Source of the DNA: Chloroflexota bacterium
GTDB taxonomy: Bacteria; Chloroflexota; Anaerolineae; Anaerolineales; Villigracilaceae
DNA: 16,822 nucleotides
Reading direction: 5' to 3'
NCBI GenBank assembly: GCA_026389975.1
Contig: JAPLGV010000207.1
Location: 1-16,822 of the forward strand
Positions 6,663-14,799 of this stretch are shown here, piece by piece. A program made the position numbers and the translations under genes. Positions within the stretch are counted from its first letter, which is position 1, and each line of letters begins with the position of its first letter. The notes under the pieces were generated by a model. It had not been told where the DNA came from. It ran no database searches and saw only the letters and a program-made list of their open reading frames with translations.

Positions 6663-7933
6663 AGTTCAACTACGCCAAGATTTTCCTGCTCGGCTTTGGC
6701 TTTTTTGGCGTCAGCGTTATCTGGGGCGTGTATAACGCTTTCGTGCCGATTTTCCTGGCTGACAAATTTCACCTGTCGCCGGTCTGGATTGGCTTCTTCA
6801 TGACGCTGGATAACATTGCAGCGTTGTTCATCCAACCACCGGTCGGGGCCTGGTCCGACCGCCTGCGGACGAAAATCGGGCGGCGTCTGCCCTTCATCCT
6901 GATTGGCGCGCCCATCGGTGCAGTAATCTTTGGCTTCATCCCAATGGCTGCCGTCCTGCCTCTGTTTGTAGCCTGTACCAGCACGCTCATCTTGAGTATG
7001 GCCATCTGGCGCACGCCGGTGGTGGCGCTCATGCCAGATATTACCCCCTCTGGCAAACGCTCGCAGGCCAATGGCATTATCAACTTTATGGGCGGCATCG
7101 GTACTATCATCGCCCTGCAGACCGGTGGTACGCTCTACAAACTCAGCCCGAACTTCCCCTTCTGGATGGGTTCGGTGCTGGTCATCCTGGCCGCGCTGAT
7201 GGTACTCCTTTTTATCAAGGAGCCAAAAAACTACGAAGAAACTGAAAAAGAACCCAATATGTTCGCCAGTTTGCGTGAAGTACTGACCGACCCCGATAAA
7301 AGCGCCCTGCGCCTGTTCCTGGCGATCTTCTTCTGGTTTATCGGTTATGCTGCGGTGGAGGCGTTTTTCACACTGTATGCCAAACATCATCTCGGCATTA
7401 ACGAAGCGGACGGCGCGACGCTCCTCTCGGTTATGCCGCTGTTGTTCGTCCTGTTTGCGATCCCGTCAGGAATACTTGCCAGTAAAATTGGGCGGCGGGT
7501 GACTATTTCCATAGGCCTTCTCATGATGACCGCGATTTTCATCTGCCTGTATATCTTTCCTCCGGCGACGCTGCTGGCTCCGGTCACAAAACTACCGCTG
7601 GTTGGCATCCCGCTCGTGGAGGGCGGTGCGCGCATGTTGACGCTGGCGGGTGTGCTGCTGATGTTCGCTGGCGTTGCGTGGTCTTTTGTTAATATCAACT
7701 CCCTGCCGATGGTGGTGGATATGACCAGTGCGGCGCGCATCGGGACCTATACCGGCCTGTATTACCTGTTCTCGACGTTCTCCGCCATCGTCGGGCCGAA
7801 CGTCAACGGCTGGATTATCCAGTTGACCAGCGGAAACTATAACAACATTATGCTGGTGGCGCCCATCTTCATGGTCATCGCGCTGGTGCTGATGTGGGGT
7901 GTCCGCCGAGGCGAGGCGCAGAAAGCCGATTGA
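6659..7933 (+). CDS. MFS transporter, GPH/sucrose-symporter-like
   Basis: This 424-residue protein has about 11-12 hydrophobic segments, the usual size for the major facilitator superfamily. The loop after the second segment carries the diagnostic pattern GAWSDRLRTKIGRRLPFIL (about 63-81). That form, with RR-PFI, is typical of the glycoside/SLC45-like sugar-cation symporters rather than drug exporters. A counterpart in the second half is SKIGRRVT near 275. The likely role is cation-coupled uptake of a sugar or similar solute, but the substrate cannot be read from sequence. ATG 6659 overlaps the trmD stop and has a GAAGGAGA Shine-Dalgarno 6-7 nt upstream lying in the end of trmD, so the two genes are co-transcribed. 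No terminator follows before the next gene. Confidence 0.88.
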   Translation: MKFNYAKIFLLGFGFFGVSVIWGVYNAFVPIFLADKFHLSPVWIGFFMTLDNIAALFIQPPVGAWSDRLRTKIGRRLPFILIGAPIGAVIFGFIPMAAVLPLFVACTSTLILSMAIWRTPVVALMPDITPSGKRSQANGIINFMGGIGTIIALQTGGTLYKLSPNFPFWMGSVLVILAALMVLLFIKEPKNYEETEKEPNMFASLREVLTDPDKSALRLFLAIFFWFIGYAAVEAFFTLYAKHHLGINEADGATLLSVMPLLFVLFAIPSGILASKIGRRVTISIGLLMMTAIFICLYIFPPATLLAPVTKLPLVGIPLVEGGARMLTLAGVLLMFAGVAWSFVNINSLPMVVDMTSAARIGTYTGLYYLFSTFSAIVGPNVNGWIIQLTSGNYNNIMLVAPIFMVIALVLMWGVRRGEAQKAD

Positions 7934-7987
7934 ACGGCGAGCAGGACCTCAGTCCGATATGCAAATAATATCGAAGGTGCTTGTCTG

Positions 7988-9037
7988 ATGAAGAAATTAC
8001 GCGCTGCAATGGCAATTTTGCTTCCCATTCTTCTGGTCGCCCCTGGTTGCACATCTGTATCCCTCGACTGTGCACAACCAGAAGTCTTCTGCGTTGGGCT
8101 AGTAACAGACGTCGGTCGACGCGATGATCGGGCATACAACCAAGCTGCCTGGGAAGGTATCCAACAGGCAAAATCTGATGGCGTGGCCGATTGGACAGCC
8201 TCCATCGAGACAATTGACGTCAAGGACTATGCAGAAAACATTCGTGTCTTTGCAGAGGCCGGTTACGATGTGATTGTGACGGTCGGATACGATTTGAGCG
8301 CTGCTACTTATGCAGCCGCGGGGCAATATTCAAACATCTATTTTATTGGCGCAGACCAGCGCCAGTCTGAGAATCAGAACAATCTGCCGAATCTCGTCTG
8401 GCTCGTTTTCCCAGAGGACCAACTTGGCTTCCTGGCGGGGGCACTGGCAGCATCAATAACACAAACCGGCCAGGTTGGTGCGGTTTGCAGCAGTGACGCA
8501 TGGCTGCCCATGAAAAGCTACGGCGATGGGTTCATTGCCGGAGCACTTTACATCAACCCGGATGTGAAGGCTACAGTCACATATCATAACGATGTTGGCT
8601 TGGACGAGACCTTCACCGATCCAGTGTGGGGTGCAGCCACTGCCAATTCACTGGTTGATAGCGGGGCAGATATCATCTTCGGTGTTGGTGACACCACCGG
8701 AAGCAGCACACTCGTCGCCGCAGTAACGCGCGGGGCGTATGCCATCGGTGCAGATATTGATCAGTATTATGCCTTGCCCGTTGCAGCCCCGCGTATGCTG
8801 ACCAGTGTTCTAAAAATGATTGCGCCAGGTGTTGTGGACTTGCTCCGAGCAGCAAAGAACGCCCAGACCAGAACAGGTGCGTTCGCGACGGGTAATTATC
8901 CTGGTCAGATTGGGTTTGCTCCATATCATGAACTTGCTTCGCTTGTCCCTGATGATGTTAGACAACAGATGTCTACGCTGCCTCAAGCTTTGCTCTCAGG
9001 CAAGATTCAGACGAAAGTACCTGTCACAACCCCATGA
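7988..9037 (+). CDS. BMP-family substrate-binding lipoprotein, first copy
   Basis: This 349-residue protein belongs to the basic membrane protein (Bmp/PnrA/Med) family, the extracytoplasmic receptors of nucleoside-type ABC importers. Signal peptide 1-20 ends APGC with a likely lipidated Cys21; Pro at -2 makes the lipobox slightly unusual. The family's opening strand appears as VGLVTDVGRRDDRAYNQAAWEG (about 36-57). VTVGYDLSAAT (about 97-107), DQLGFLAGALAA and GADIIFGVGDTTG follow as in the family. It is clearly a diverged paralog of the second copy downstream and has less biased codon use, which suggests lower expression. The Shine-Dalgarno is weak (GAAGG, spaced 11-12 nt). It may supply a second specificity to the same ATPase and permeases. 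Confidence 0.88.
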   Translation: MKKLRAAMAILLPILLVAPGCTSVSLDCAQPEVFCVGLVTDVGRRDDRAYNQAAWEGIQQAKSDGVADWTASIETIDVKDYAENIRVFAEAGYDVIVTVGYDLSAATYAAAGQYSNIYFIGADQRQSENQNNLPNLVWLVFPEDQLGFLAGALAASITQTGQVGAVCSSDAWLPMKSYGDGFIAGALYINPDVKATVTYHNDVGLDETFTDPVWGAATANSLVDSGADIIFGVGDTTGSSTLVAAVTRGAYAIGADIDQYYALPVAAPRMLTSVLKMIAPGVVDLLRAAKNAQTRTGAFATGNYPGQIGFAPYHELASLVPDDVRQQMSTLPQALLSGKIQTKVPVTTP

Positions 9038-9071
9038 TAAGGAGAACAAAAAATATATGCTATAGCTCATC

Positions 9072-9100
9072 TTGATTTTATCCCGGAGACACTGTATACT
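9072..9100 (+). promoter_or_regulatory. Promoter of the second BMP lipoprotein
   Basis: TTGATT (9072-9077), a 17-nt spacer and TATACT (9095-9100) match a sigma70-like promoter well. The predicted +1 is near 9107, leaving a leader of about 136 nt. The surrounding AT-rich intergenic stretch contrasts with the flanking coding DNA. Confidence 0.7.
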
Positions 9101-9110
9101 TATTTATACA
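9093..9110. promoter_or_regulatory. Operator-like palindrome over the -10 box
   Basis: TGTATA, 6 nt, TATACA: perfect 6-bp arms that contain the -10 hexamer and reach the predicted start. A second inverted repeat, CATTG-tatt-CAATG, follows at 9109-9122. Placement suits a repressor site, but the arms are AT-rich and short, and no regulator is known here. Confidence 0.4.
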
Positions 9111-9142
9111 TTGTATTCAATGATCTAAAATTTTTACAACCG

Positions 9143-9243
9143 AAAAGGAGGTGCGACTGGACAGAAAAGACTCGTTTACTACGACCCCGTTAGCCGATAT
9201 TTCGATGCAAACCCATAATTTCTATATACAAGGAGAAAAGTAA
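9143..9243 (+). other. Leader with perfect Shine-Dalgarno and a 30-codon open frame
   Basis: AAAAGGAGGT at 9143-9152 is a near-perfect Shine-Dalgarno about 90 nt ahead of the gene it should serve. An open frame runs from GTG 9151 to a TAA at 9241-9243 that shares its A with the ATG of the next gene (TAATG). The GTG touches the Shine-Dalgarno, so initiation there is doubtful; CTG 9157 has better spacing but is a rare start, and ATG 9205 is further in. It may be a leader peptide, a standby ribosome site or a vestigial gene start. Confidence 0.35.
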
Positions 9244-10337
9244 TGAAGAGAATTAGTAATATCTTTGCCGGTTTGGTAGTACTCGTGTTACTACTCACTG
9301 CCTGCGGACCTGCACCAACTGCTGTGGCTCCCAAGATCAAAGTCGGTGAGGTGACCGACATGGGCGGTGTGAATGACAAGTCATTTAACGCCCTCGGCTG
9401 GAAAGGGGTCACGGACGCCATCGCCCAGTTGGGCATTGATGGCAAGTACCTGGAATCCACCCAGCAGTCAGACTATGCCAAGAACCTCCAGCAGTTGCTG
9501 ACCGAGAAGGAGGACCTGATCATCACCGTCGGCTTCCTGCTGGGCGTCGACACAGCTACGGCTGCCAAGGCCAACCCGACCCAGAAGTTCGCCATCATTG
9601 ACTACACCTACCCAGATTGCTGGCCGGGTGCTGTTGAAGGCACGGACTGCGGTTCCTCCACTGACCTGACCAATGTTCGCGGCCTGGCCTTCCAGACCGA
9701 TCAGGCCGCATTCCTGGCTGGTTACCTGGCTGCAGGCATGACCAAGACCGGCATAGTTGGCACGTTCGGTGGCATCCAGCTCCCGACCGTTACCATCTTC
9801 ATGAAGGGCTTCCAAGCGGGCGTCAAGTACTACAACCAGAAGCACAACACCACTGTCGTGGTGCTGGGCTGGGACGATGCCACGCAGACTGGTTTGTTCA
9901 CCGGCAACTTCACCTCCACCGATGATGGCAAATCTTTCGCCACATCCCTGGATCAGGAAGGCGCCGATATCATCATGCCGGTGGCCGGCCCGGTTGGTTG
10001 GGGCTCTGCCGCTTACTGCCAGACCAGCGCCAAGTGCCTGATCATCGGCGTGGATACCGACTGGTTCGTTCAAGATCCGAATTATGCCAGCGTCGAGCTG
10101 AGCAGCGTCCAGAAGAAGATCGATGTGGCTGTTTTCAAGACCATCCAGGACGTTGTTGATGGCAAGTTCACCGGCGGGACGGTCACCTACACCCTCGCCG
10201 ATGGCGGTGTGGATCTGGCTCCCTTCCATAATTTCGACAGCCAGGTACCTCAAACCTTGAAGGATGAGATTGCCCAGGCGAAGGCCGATATCATCAGCGG
10301 CGCTGTGACCGTTGATGGCGTTCTTCAAGCCCCATAA
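9243..10337 (+). CDS. BMP-family substrate-binding lipoprotein, second copy (main receptor)
   Basis: This 364-residue protein has a lipoprotein signal peptide with lipobox LTAC and Cys21. The BMP signature VGEVTDMGGVNDKSFNALGWKG (about 34-55) follows. Further family stretches are DLIITVGFLLG (91-101), TDQAAFLAGYLAAG (152-165) and ADIIMPVAGPVGWG (241-254). Homologs bind purine and pyrimidine nucleosides and feed them to an ABC permease. Cys126/136 and Cys259/265 could form disulfides outside the cell. The start has AGGAGA 6 nt upstream. Codon use is strongly biased (ctg, acc, ggc, aag), the mark of high expression. It has its own promoter and a strong terminator, so the receptor can be made in excess over the membrane parts. 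The exact substrate is not readable. Confidence 0.93.
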   Translation: MKRISNIFAGLVVLVLLLTACGPAPTAVAPKIKVGEVTDMGGVNDKSFNALGWKGVTDAIAQLGIDGKYLESTQQSDYAKNLQQLLTEKEDLIITVGFLLGVDTATAAKANPTQKFAIIDYTYPDCWPGAVEGTDCGSSTDLTNVRGLAFQTDQAAFLAGYLAAGMTKTGIVGTFGGIQLPTVTIFMKGFQAGVKYYNQKHNTTVVVLGWDDATQTGLFTGNFTSTDDGKSFATSLDQEGADIIMPVAGPVGWGSAAYCQTSAKCLIIGVDTDWFVQDPNYASVELSSVQKKIDVAVFKTIQDVVDGKFTGGTVTYTLADGGVDLAPFHNFDSQVPQTLKDEIAQAKADIISGAVTVDGVLQAP

Positions 10338-10354
10338 ACAGTTTTTAATAAAAA

Positions 10355-10380
10355 GAGGGCCGGGGTAATCCCCGGCCCTT
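10355..10380 (+). terminator. Intrinsic terminator behind the second BMP gene
   Basis: GGGCCGGGG, loop taat, CCCCGGCCC form a perfect 9-bp GC-rich stem that A-T and G-T pairs extend to 11 bp. TTCTTTAA follows. It lies between the receptor and the ATPase gene, so it should separate their expression levels. I found no good promoter between it and the ATPase, so the ATPase and permeases probably depend on read-through. Confidence 0.85.
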
Positions 10381-10421
10381 CTTTAATCGCAATTTTAAAG
10401 TCTTGTACAGGAGAAGATTGC

Positions 10422-11993
10422 ATGCCACCGGTACTGGAATTGCGTGGGATTACAAAATATTTTCCGGGTGTCCTGGCGAATGATGCTATTGATCTGTCTG
10501 TAGAAAAGGGGAAAATCCTCGCCCTGCTGGGTGAAAACGGCGCAGGCAAGACAACCCTGATGAATATTCTCTATGGACTCTATAAACCGGATAAAGGGCA
10601 AATATTCATCAATGGGGAGGAAGTCTCCATCCACGATCCCAGTGATGCCATCGCACGGGGGATTGGCATGGTCCACCAGCATTTCATGCTCATCCCGGTG
10701 ATGACCGCTACGGAAAACGTTATGCTGGGCGTTGAGCCCATCCGCAACGGAATTTTCCTGGACAAGGCCAGGGTGGCAAAACGTATCCTGGAGATCTCGA
10801 AGCAATATGACCTGGAAGTGGATCCGCAAGCCTATATCGGGGACCTGCCGGTCGGCGCCCAGCAACGCGTCGAAATTATCAAAGTTTTATATCGTCAAGC
10901 CGATATCCTGATTTTGGACGAACCTACAGCAGTCCTGACCCCCCAGGAAGTGGAAGGACTCTTCAAAGTGCTGCGCTCCCTGGTAGCCAATGGGAAATCA
11001 GTTATTTTTATCACGCATAAACTTAAGGAAGTTCTGGCAATTGCTGATACGATTACAGTTCTTCGCAGCGGGCGGGTGGTCGGCACAGTCAACGCCAAGG
11101 ATGCCTCCCAGGAGAAACTGGCATCCATGATGGTGGGACGGGAAGTTAACCTGGTGGTTAGGAAGAAACCCGCCTCGCCCGGGGCTGTGGTTTTGAGTGT
11201 GAAGGATTTGTACGTTCGGGATGAGCGGAAGAATCTAACAGTGAATGGCGCTTCCTTTGATGTACGCGCAGGCGAGGTTATGGGCGTTGCAGGCGTGCAA
11301 GGCAACGGCCAGACTGAGCTGGTTTATGCGCTGACCGGCCTGGCACCGGTGGTCAGCGGAGGAATCAGCATCATGGACAAACCAGTCCGGCATTCTTCCC
11401 CGCGGGATATTCTGGAGAGGGGGGTAGCCCATATCCCTGAGGACCGGCAGCGGCATGGCTTGATCCTTCCTTTCCCCGTCCGCGACAACCTGGTCCTGTG
11501 CACATATTACCAGCCTCCTTTTGCAAAAGGGCTGGCATTACAACAAAAGGTGATCATCGAAATGGCCGGGAAACTGGTGGATCAATTTGACGTGCGTACT
11601 CCCAGCGTATTTGTACCGGTATCCACGTTGTCGGGAGGCAACCAGCAAAAAGTGATCGTGGCGCGTGAATTCTCGCGGCCGATCAAATTGCTGATCGCTT
11701 CACAGCCAACGCGCGGCCTGGATGTCGGCTCAATCGAATACATTCATAACCGCATTATCGAGAAACGGGACGAAGGGACTGCAGTACTCCTGGTTTCACC
11801 AGAACTCGATGAAATCATTGCCCTTTCGGATCGCATTGCCGTGATGTACAAGGGCAAGATCGTGGATATTTTGCCCGCAGCCAAGGTCAAAAAAACTTTC
11901 CTGGGTCTGCTCATGGCAGGCGTCAAACCGTCAGAAGCACTTCAGGAAGCTCCAGCCACTACACAAGAAACCGAAGTGGAGCGCGTTTTTTAG
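10422..11993 (+). CDS. ABC importer ATPase, two nucleotide-binding domains (NupO/YufO-like)
   Basis: This 523-residue protein has two fused ABC domains, as in sugar and nucleoside importers. Domain 1 holds Walker A GENGAGKTT (37-45), a reduced signature VGAQQR (144-149), Walker B ILILDEPTA (162-170) and the switch His in THK (198-200). Domain 2 has a degenerate Walker A GVQGNGQTE (291-299), a canonical signature LSGGNQQ (403-409) and an altered Walker B LLIASQPTRGLD (423-434) with Gln in place of the catalytic Glu. This asymmetry is usual in the BMP-linked subfamily, where one composite site hydrolyses ATP. AGGAGA lies 7 nt before ATG 10422. The TAG stop overlaps the AGGAGG Shine-Dalgarno of the next gene. 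It energises the two permeases that follow. Confidence 0.95.
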   Translation: MPPVLELRGITKYFPGVLANDAIDLSVEKGKILALLGENGAGKTTLMNILYGLYKPDKGQIFINGEEVSIHDPSDAIARGIGMVHQHFMLIPVMTATENVMLGVEPIRNGIFLDKARVAKRILEISKQYDLEVDPQAYIGDLPVGAQQRVEIIKVLYRQADILILDEPTAVLTPQEVEGLFKVLRSLVANGKSVIFITHKLKEVLAIADTITVLRSGRVVGTVNAKDASQEKLASMMVGREVNLVVRKKPASPGAVVLSVKDLYVRDERKNLTVNGASFDVRAGEVMGVAGVQGNGQTELVYALTGLAPVVSGGISIMDKPVRHSSPRDILERGVAHIPEDRQRHGLILPFPVRDNLVLCTYYQPPFAKGLALQQKVIIEMAGKLVDQFDVRTPSVFVPVSTLSGGNQQKVIVAREFSRPIKLLIASQPTRGLDVGSIEYIHNRIIEKRDEGTAVLLVSPELDEIIALSDRIAVMYKGKIVDILPAAKVKKTFLGLLMAGVKPSEALQEAPATTQETEVERVF

Positions 11994-12005
11994 GAGGATT
12001 TCAGC

Positions 12006-13289
12006 TTGAACGCAAAAGCGACCCAAACCAATCCTGAAGGTTCCGCTCAGAAAGAAGCCCCAAAATCCGAAGGGAAACGCAGGCAAGTGCCAAGGTTTTT
12101 CCAGGTATTGCTGGTGCCAGCCCTGGCCATACTCACCGGTTTCATCATCGGTGCCATCGTGATTGCAGTATCCAATGACGCGGTCATCGCGGCGTTCCAG
12201 AATTTTTTTCATGCCCCAAGTGCGGCGTTGGCAGCCACGTGGAAGGCAATTGCCACTGCGTACGGGGCGCTGTTCTCAGGATCCATCGGCAGCTTTACTG
12301 AGATCTACCATGGCATCCAAAGCTATTATGCAACCGGTGATGGCAAACCTTTCCTGCTGGCAATCTATCCCTTCACTGAAAGCCTGGCTACAGTTACTCC
12401 TTACATCCTGGCTGGGTTGGCAGTGGCGGTGGGCTTCAAGTGCGGCCTGTTCAATATCGGGGCGGAAGGGCAATTTGGCATCGGGGCGTTATGCTCGGCC
12501 TTTGTCGGTTATAGCATCCACGGGCTGCCCTGGTTTATCCATTTGCCGCTGGCATTGTTGGCCGGAGCGGCTGGAGGCGCCATCTGGGGGGCGATACCGG
12601 GCTTCCTTAAAGGGCTCACCGGTGCACATGAAGTCGTCACCACCATCATGATGAATTACATTTCCTTTCGCCTGAGCGACTGGCTGTTGAACGGCCCGAT
12701 GAAAGCGACCGGTTACCGGCCGTTGACCCCCGTCATTGAAAAATCGGCCATGCTGCCGCGCTTCTTCCCAGACCCGCAACGCTTCAACTGGGGCTTTATC
12801 CTGGCCCTGGCGATGGCCGTCTTTGTCTACTGGTTCCTATTCAAGACCACCATCGGGTTTGAAATCCGGTCGGTCGGAGCGAACCCGGACGGAGCCCGCT
12901 ATGCCGGTATGAACATCGTGCGTAATTTTGTGATCGCCATGACGCTCAGCGGGGCGCTGGCTGGCCTGGCCGGAACCTCACAGGTGCTCGGTATAGATCA
13001 CTGGGTGGGGCAGGGCTTTTCAGCCGGTTACGGTTTTGATTCGATTGCGATCGCCCTGCTGGGTCAGAGTCATCCCCTGGGTGTTGTACTGGCAGCCTTT
13101 TTGTGGGGCACACTGCGCAGCGGCGCGACCCGCATGCAGTCCCTGGCGGGTGTGCCGCTCGAGATCATTTCGATCATCCAGGGATTGGTGATCGTCTTCG
13201 TGGCCGCTCCGGCCATCATCCGCTGGATCTACCGCATCCGCGCCATCAGCACGCAAACGATTGTGCTGACGCGCGGCTGGGGAAAATAA
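12006..13289 (+). CDS. ABC importer permease, NupP/YufP-like
   Basis: This 427-residue inner-membrane permease is of the BPD_transp_2 type. The start is TTG 12006, fixed by a perfect AGGAGG 8 nt upstream; no ATG is well placed. A charged cytoplasmic stretch (about 1-30) precedes the first membrane segment. The family patterns FNIGAEGQFGIGAL (149-162) and GAHEVVTTIMMNY (206-218) are both present; the second is characteristic of the first permease of nucleoside importers. A periplasmic-type loop separates the first helix from the core, as in NupP. It pairs with the permease downstream and the ATPase upstream. Confidence 0.94.
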   Translation: MNAKATQTNPEGSAQKEAPKSEGKRRQVPRFFQVLLVPALAILTGFIIGAIVIAVSNDAVIAAFQNFFHAPSAALAATWKAIATAYGALFSGSIGSFTEIYHGIQSYYATGDGKPFLLAIYPFTESLATVTPYILAGLAVAVGFKCGLFNIGAEGQFGIGALCSAFVGYSIHGLPWFIHLPLALLAGAAGGAIWGAIPGFLKGLTGAHEVVTTIMMNYISFRLSDWLLNGPMKATGYRPLTPVIEKSAMLPRFFPDPQRFNWGFILALAMAVFVYWFLFKTTIGFEIRSVGANPDGARYAGMNIVRNFVIAMTLSGALAGLAGTSQVLGIDHWVGQGFSAGYGFDSIAIALLGQSHPLGVVLAAFLWGTLRSGATRMQSLAGVPLEIISIIQGLVIVFVAAPAIIRWIYRIRAISTQTIVLTRGWGK

Positions 13290-13300
13290 CCATTGAGATG

Positions 13301-13329
13301 TTGACTAAAAAAACTGATGTTGTTATTAT
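13301..13329 (+). promoter_or_regulatory. Internal promoter before the second permease
   Basis: TTGACT (13301-13306), exactly 17 nt, and TATTAT (13324-13329) match the sigma70 consensus closely. They fall in a 49-bp AT-rich gap inside the operon. The predicted start is about 13336, leaving only about 3 nt before ATG 13339. Confidence 0.62.
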
Positions 13330-13338
13330 GAGGACTGC

Positions 13339-14610
13339 ATGACAACCAACCTGGTCCAAAAAAACGAAAAGAAAACCAATCTTCGTAACCGCCTGGCGGC
13401 CGGCATTTTGCTATTGGTTGCCGGCCTGGCCATCATCCTTTTATTTGGCCTCAACAACAAGCCCGGGCTGTATACTACATTCAGGCTCACCCCCCAGGGT
13501 GACAAAAATGTTATTCCCATTCCGGATCTGGTCCTGCCCGTCCAACCTGCCATCTATATATTGGCAATTGTCGCGTTCTTTGTGGGAGGCTGGCAGCTGG
13601 CACGCGGCATCCGCTCAACCGGAATCCTGGCCGGGGTGGTGGCTTTCTGCTTCGTCGCGGCTTTCCTGATCTGGGCGGCCAGGGATAACTCGATGGATCT
13701 GGTAGGGATGATGAATACCTCCCTGGTCAGAGCTACTCCGATTGCCCTGGCAGCCCTATGCGGGGTGATCAGCGAACGCACCGCGGTGATCAATATTGGG
13801 ATCGAAGGGATCATGCTCGTGTCAGCCCTGGCATCCGTGATGGTTGCCACGCTGATGCATAACCTTTACGCAGGTCTAATAGCAGGGATGCTGGCTGGAA
13901 TGATCGTGGCGGGCCTCCACGCAATCCTGTGTATCAAATTTAAGGTCGACCAGATCATCAGCGGCGTGGCCGTCAATATCGTTGGGACGGGTGCAACCAG
14001 TTTCATTTCCAACCGCTACATGCAAGTACACGCCGAGCAGCTCAATAATTCCGGGGTTTTCCCCAATATCCCGATCCCTTTACTTGTCAAAATCCCGATC
14101 CTGGGACCGGTTATTTTTGAGAACAACTTAATTGTGTACCTCATGCTCATCCTGGTTGCAGTCATTTTTGTGCTCCTGTTCTACACTCGTTGGGGATTGC
14201 GGACCCGGGCTGTGGGCGAACATCCAAAAGCAGCGGATACGTTGGGCGTCAATGTCTACCTGACGCGTTACGTGAATGTGATCCTGGGGGGCTTGATTGC
14301 AGGGGTAGGTGGAGCATATTTCACGATCGGCTCTGTTGGACGTTTCGACAAGCTCATGACTGCCGGCAAGGGTTTCATCGGCCTGGCGGCCATGATCTTC
14401 GGCAACTGGAATCCGATCGGAGCACTGGGTTCTTCTTTGATCTTCGGCTTCGCCGACTCACTGCAAGTCAAGATGCAGATATTGAAAACCCCCATTCCCT
14501 CTGAATTTCTGCAGATGGCTCCGTATATCGTGACCATTATTGTCATGGCGGGTGTCGTAGGGGGCGTCCACGCTCCTGCGGCAGACGGCACGGCCTATGA
14601 AAAACAATAA
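13339..14610 (+). CDS. ABC importer permease, NupQ/YufQ-like
   Basis: This 423-residue permease is the second of the pair. Three N-terminal hydrophobic segments (about 19-38, 71-86, 95-113) precede the BPD_transp_2 core. The core begins with ATPIALAALCGVISERTAVINIGIEGIML-type sequence around 132-160; the INIGIEG motif (151-157) is the family mark. The N-terminal extension makes it longer than the roughly 320 residues common for NupQ homologs. ATG 13339 has GAGGA 4 nt upstream. A 49-bp gap containing a strong promoter sequence separates it from the first permease. A hairpin terminator follows about 40 nt after the stop, ending the importer gene group. Confidence 0.93.
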   Translation: MTTNLVQKNEKKTNLRNRLAAGILLLVAGLAIILLFGLNNKPGLYTTFRLTPQGDKNVIPIPDLVLPVQPAIYILAIVAFFVGGWQLARGIRSTGILAGVVAFCFVAAFLIWAARDNSMDLVGMMNTSLVRATPIALAALCGVISERTAVINIGIEGIMLVSALASVMVATLMHNLYAGLIAGMLAGMIVAGLHAILCIKFKVDQIISGVAVNIVGTGATSFISNRYMQVHAEQLNNSGVFPNIPIPLLVKIPILGPVIFENNLIVYLMLILVAVIFVLLFYTRWGLRTRAVGEHPKAADTLGVNVYLTRYVNVILGGLIAGVGGAYFTIGSVGRFDKLMTAGKGFIGLAAMIFGNWNPIGALGSSLIFGFADSLQVKMQILKTPIPSEFLQMAPYIVTIIVMAGVVGGVHAPAADGTAYEKQ

Positions 14611-14649
14611 TCCGATCTTCTTTGCTCTAAAATCTACACGCAACTTATA

Positions 14650-14673
14650 ACCCGTCTCGACACTGAGGCGGGT
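14650..14673 (+). terminator. Terminator of the importer gene group
   Basis: ACCCGTCTC, a 6-nt loop and GAGGCGGGT form a 9-bp stem with one G-T pair, 39 nt after the permease stop. The following aatttatc is only a weak T tract, so termination may be partial. Confidence 0.6.
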
Positions 14674-14742
14674 AATTTATCACTGAAATCAATAACATTA
14701 CAGACGATTCAACTTGGTGTATAATTTTCGATAATTTGATTC

Positions 14743-14751
14743 TGTTATAAT
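14743..14751 (+). promoter_or_regulatory. Extended -10 promoter for the lipoprotein-queG-rdgB group
   Basis: TGTTATAAT fits the extended -10 pattern perfectly (TGnTATAAT) in an AT-rich stretch. A second TATAAT stands 26 bp upstream at 14720-14725. Neither has a convincing -35. The predicted start near 14758 leaves a leader of about 110 nt. Confidence 0.55.
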
Positions 14752-14799
14752 GAAAATACTTGTAACACCGTTAGAACTATCCCTGGCCCCGTGCCCCGT

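Noticed and set aside
6458..7390. Minus-strand open frame of 310 codons across trmD and the MFS gene
   Set aside because: Spans two clear genes on the other strand; hydrophilic, no family pattern.
7934..7987. Promoter and GATAT-N7-ATATC inverted repeat before the first BMP gene
   Set aside because: TAATAT at 7966 has no suitable -35 and the arms are only 5 bp of AT-rich sequence.
9038..9065. Possible tiny gene after the first BMP gene (AAGGAGA then ATG)
   Set aside because: The frame stops after two codons (ATG CTA TAG).
9107..9242. Purine or preQ1 riboswitch in the receptor leader
   Set aside because: I looked for the conserved purine and preQ1 aptamer core sequences by eye and saw none; a covariance-model scan would settle it.
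9468..10328. Minus-strand open frame of 286 codons inside the second BMP gene
   Set aside because: Composition shadow of a gene with strong codon bias.
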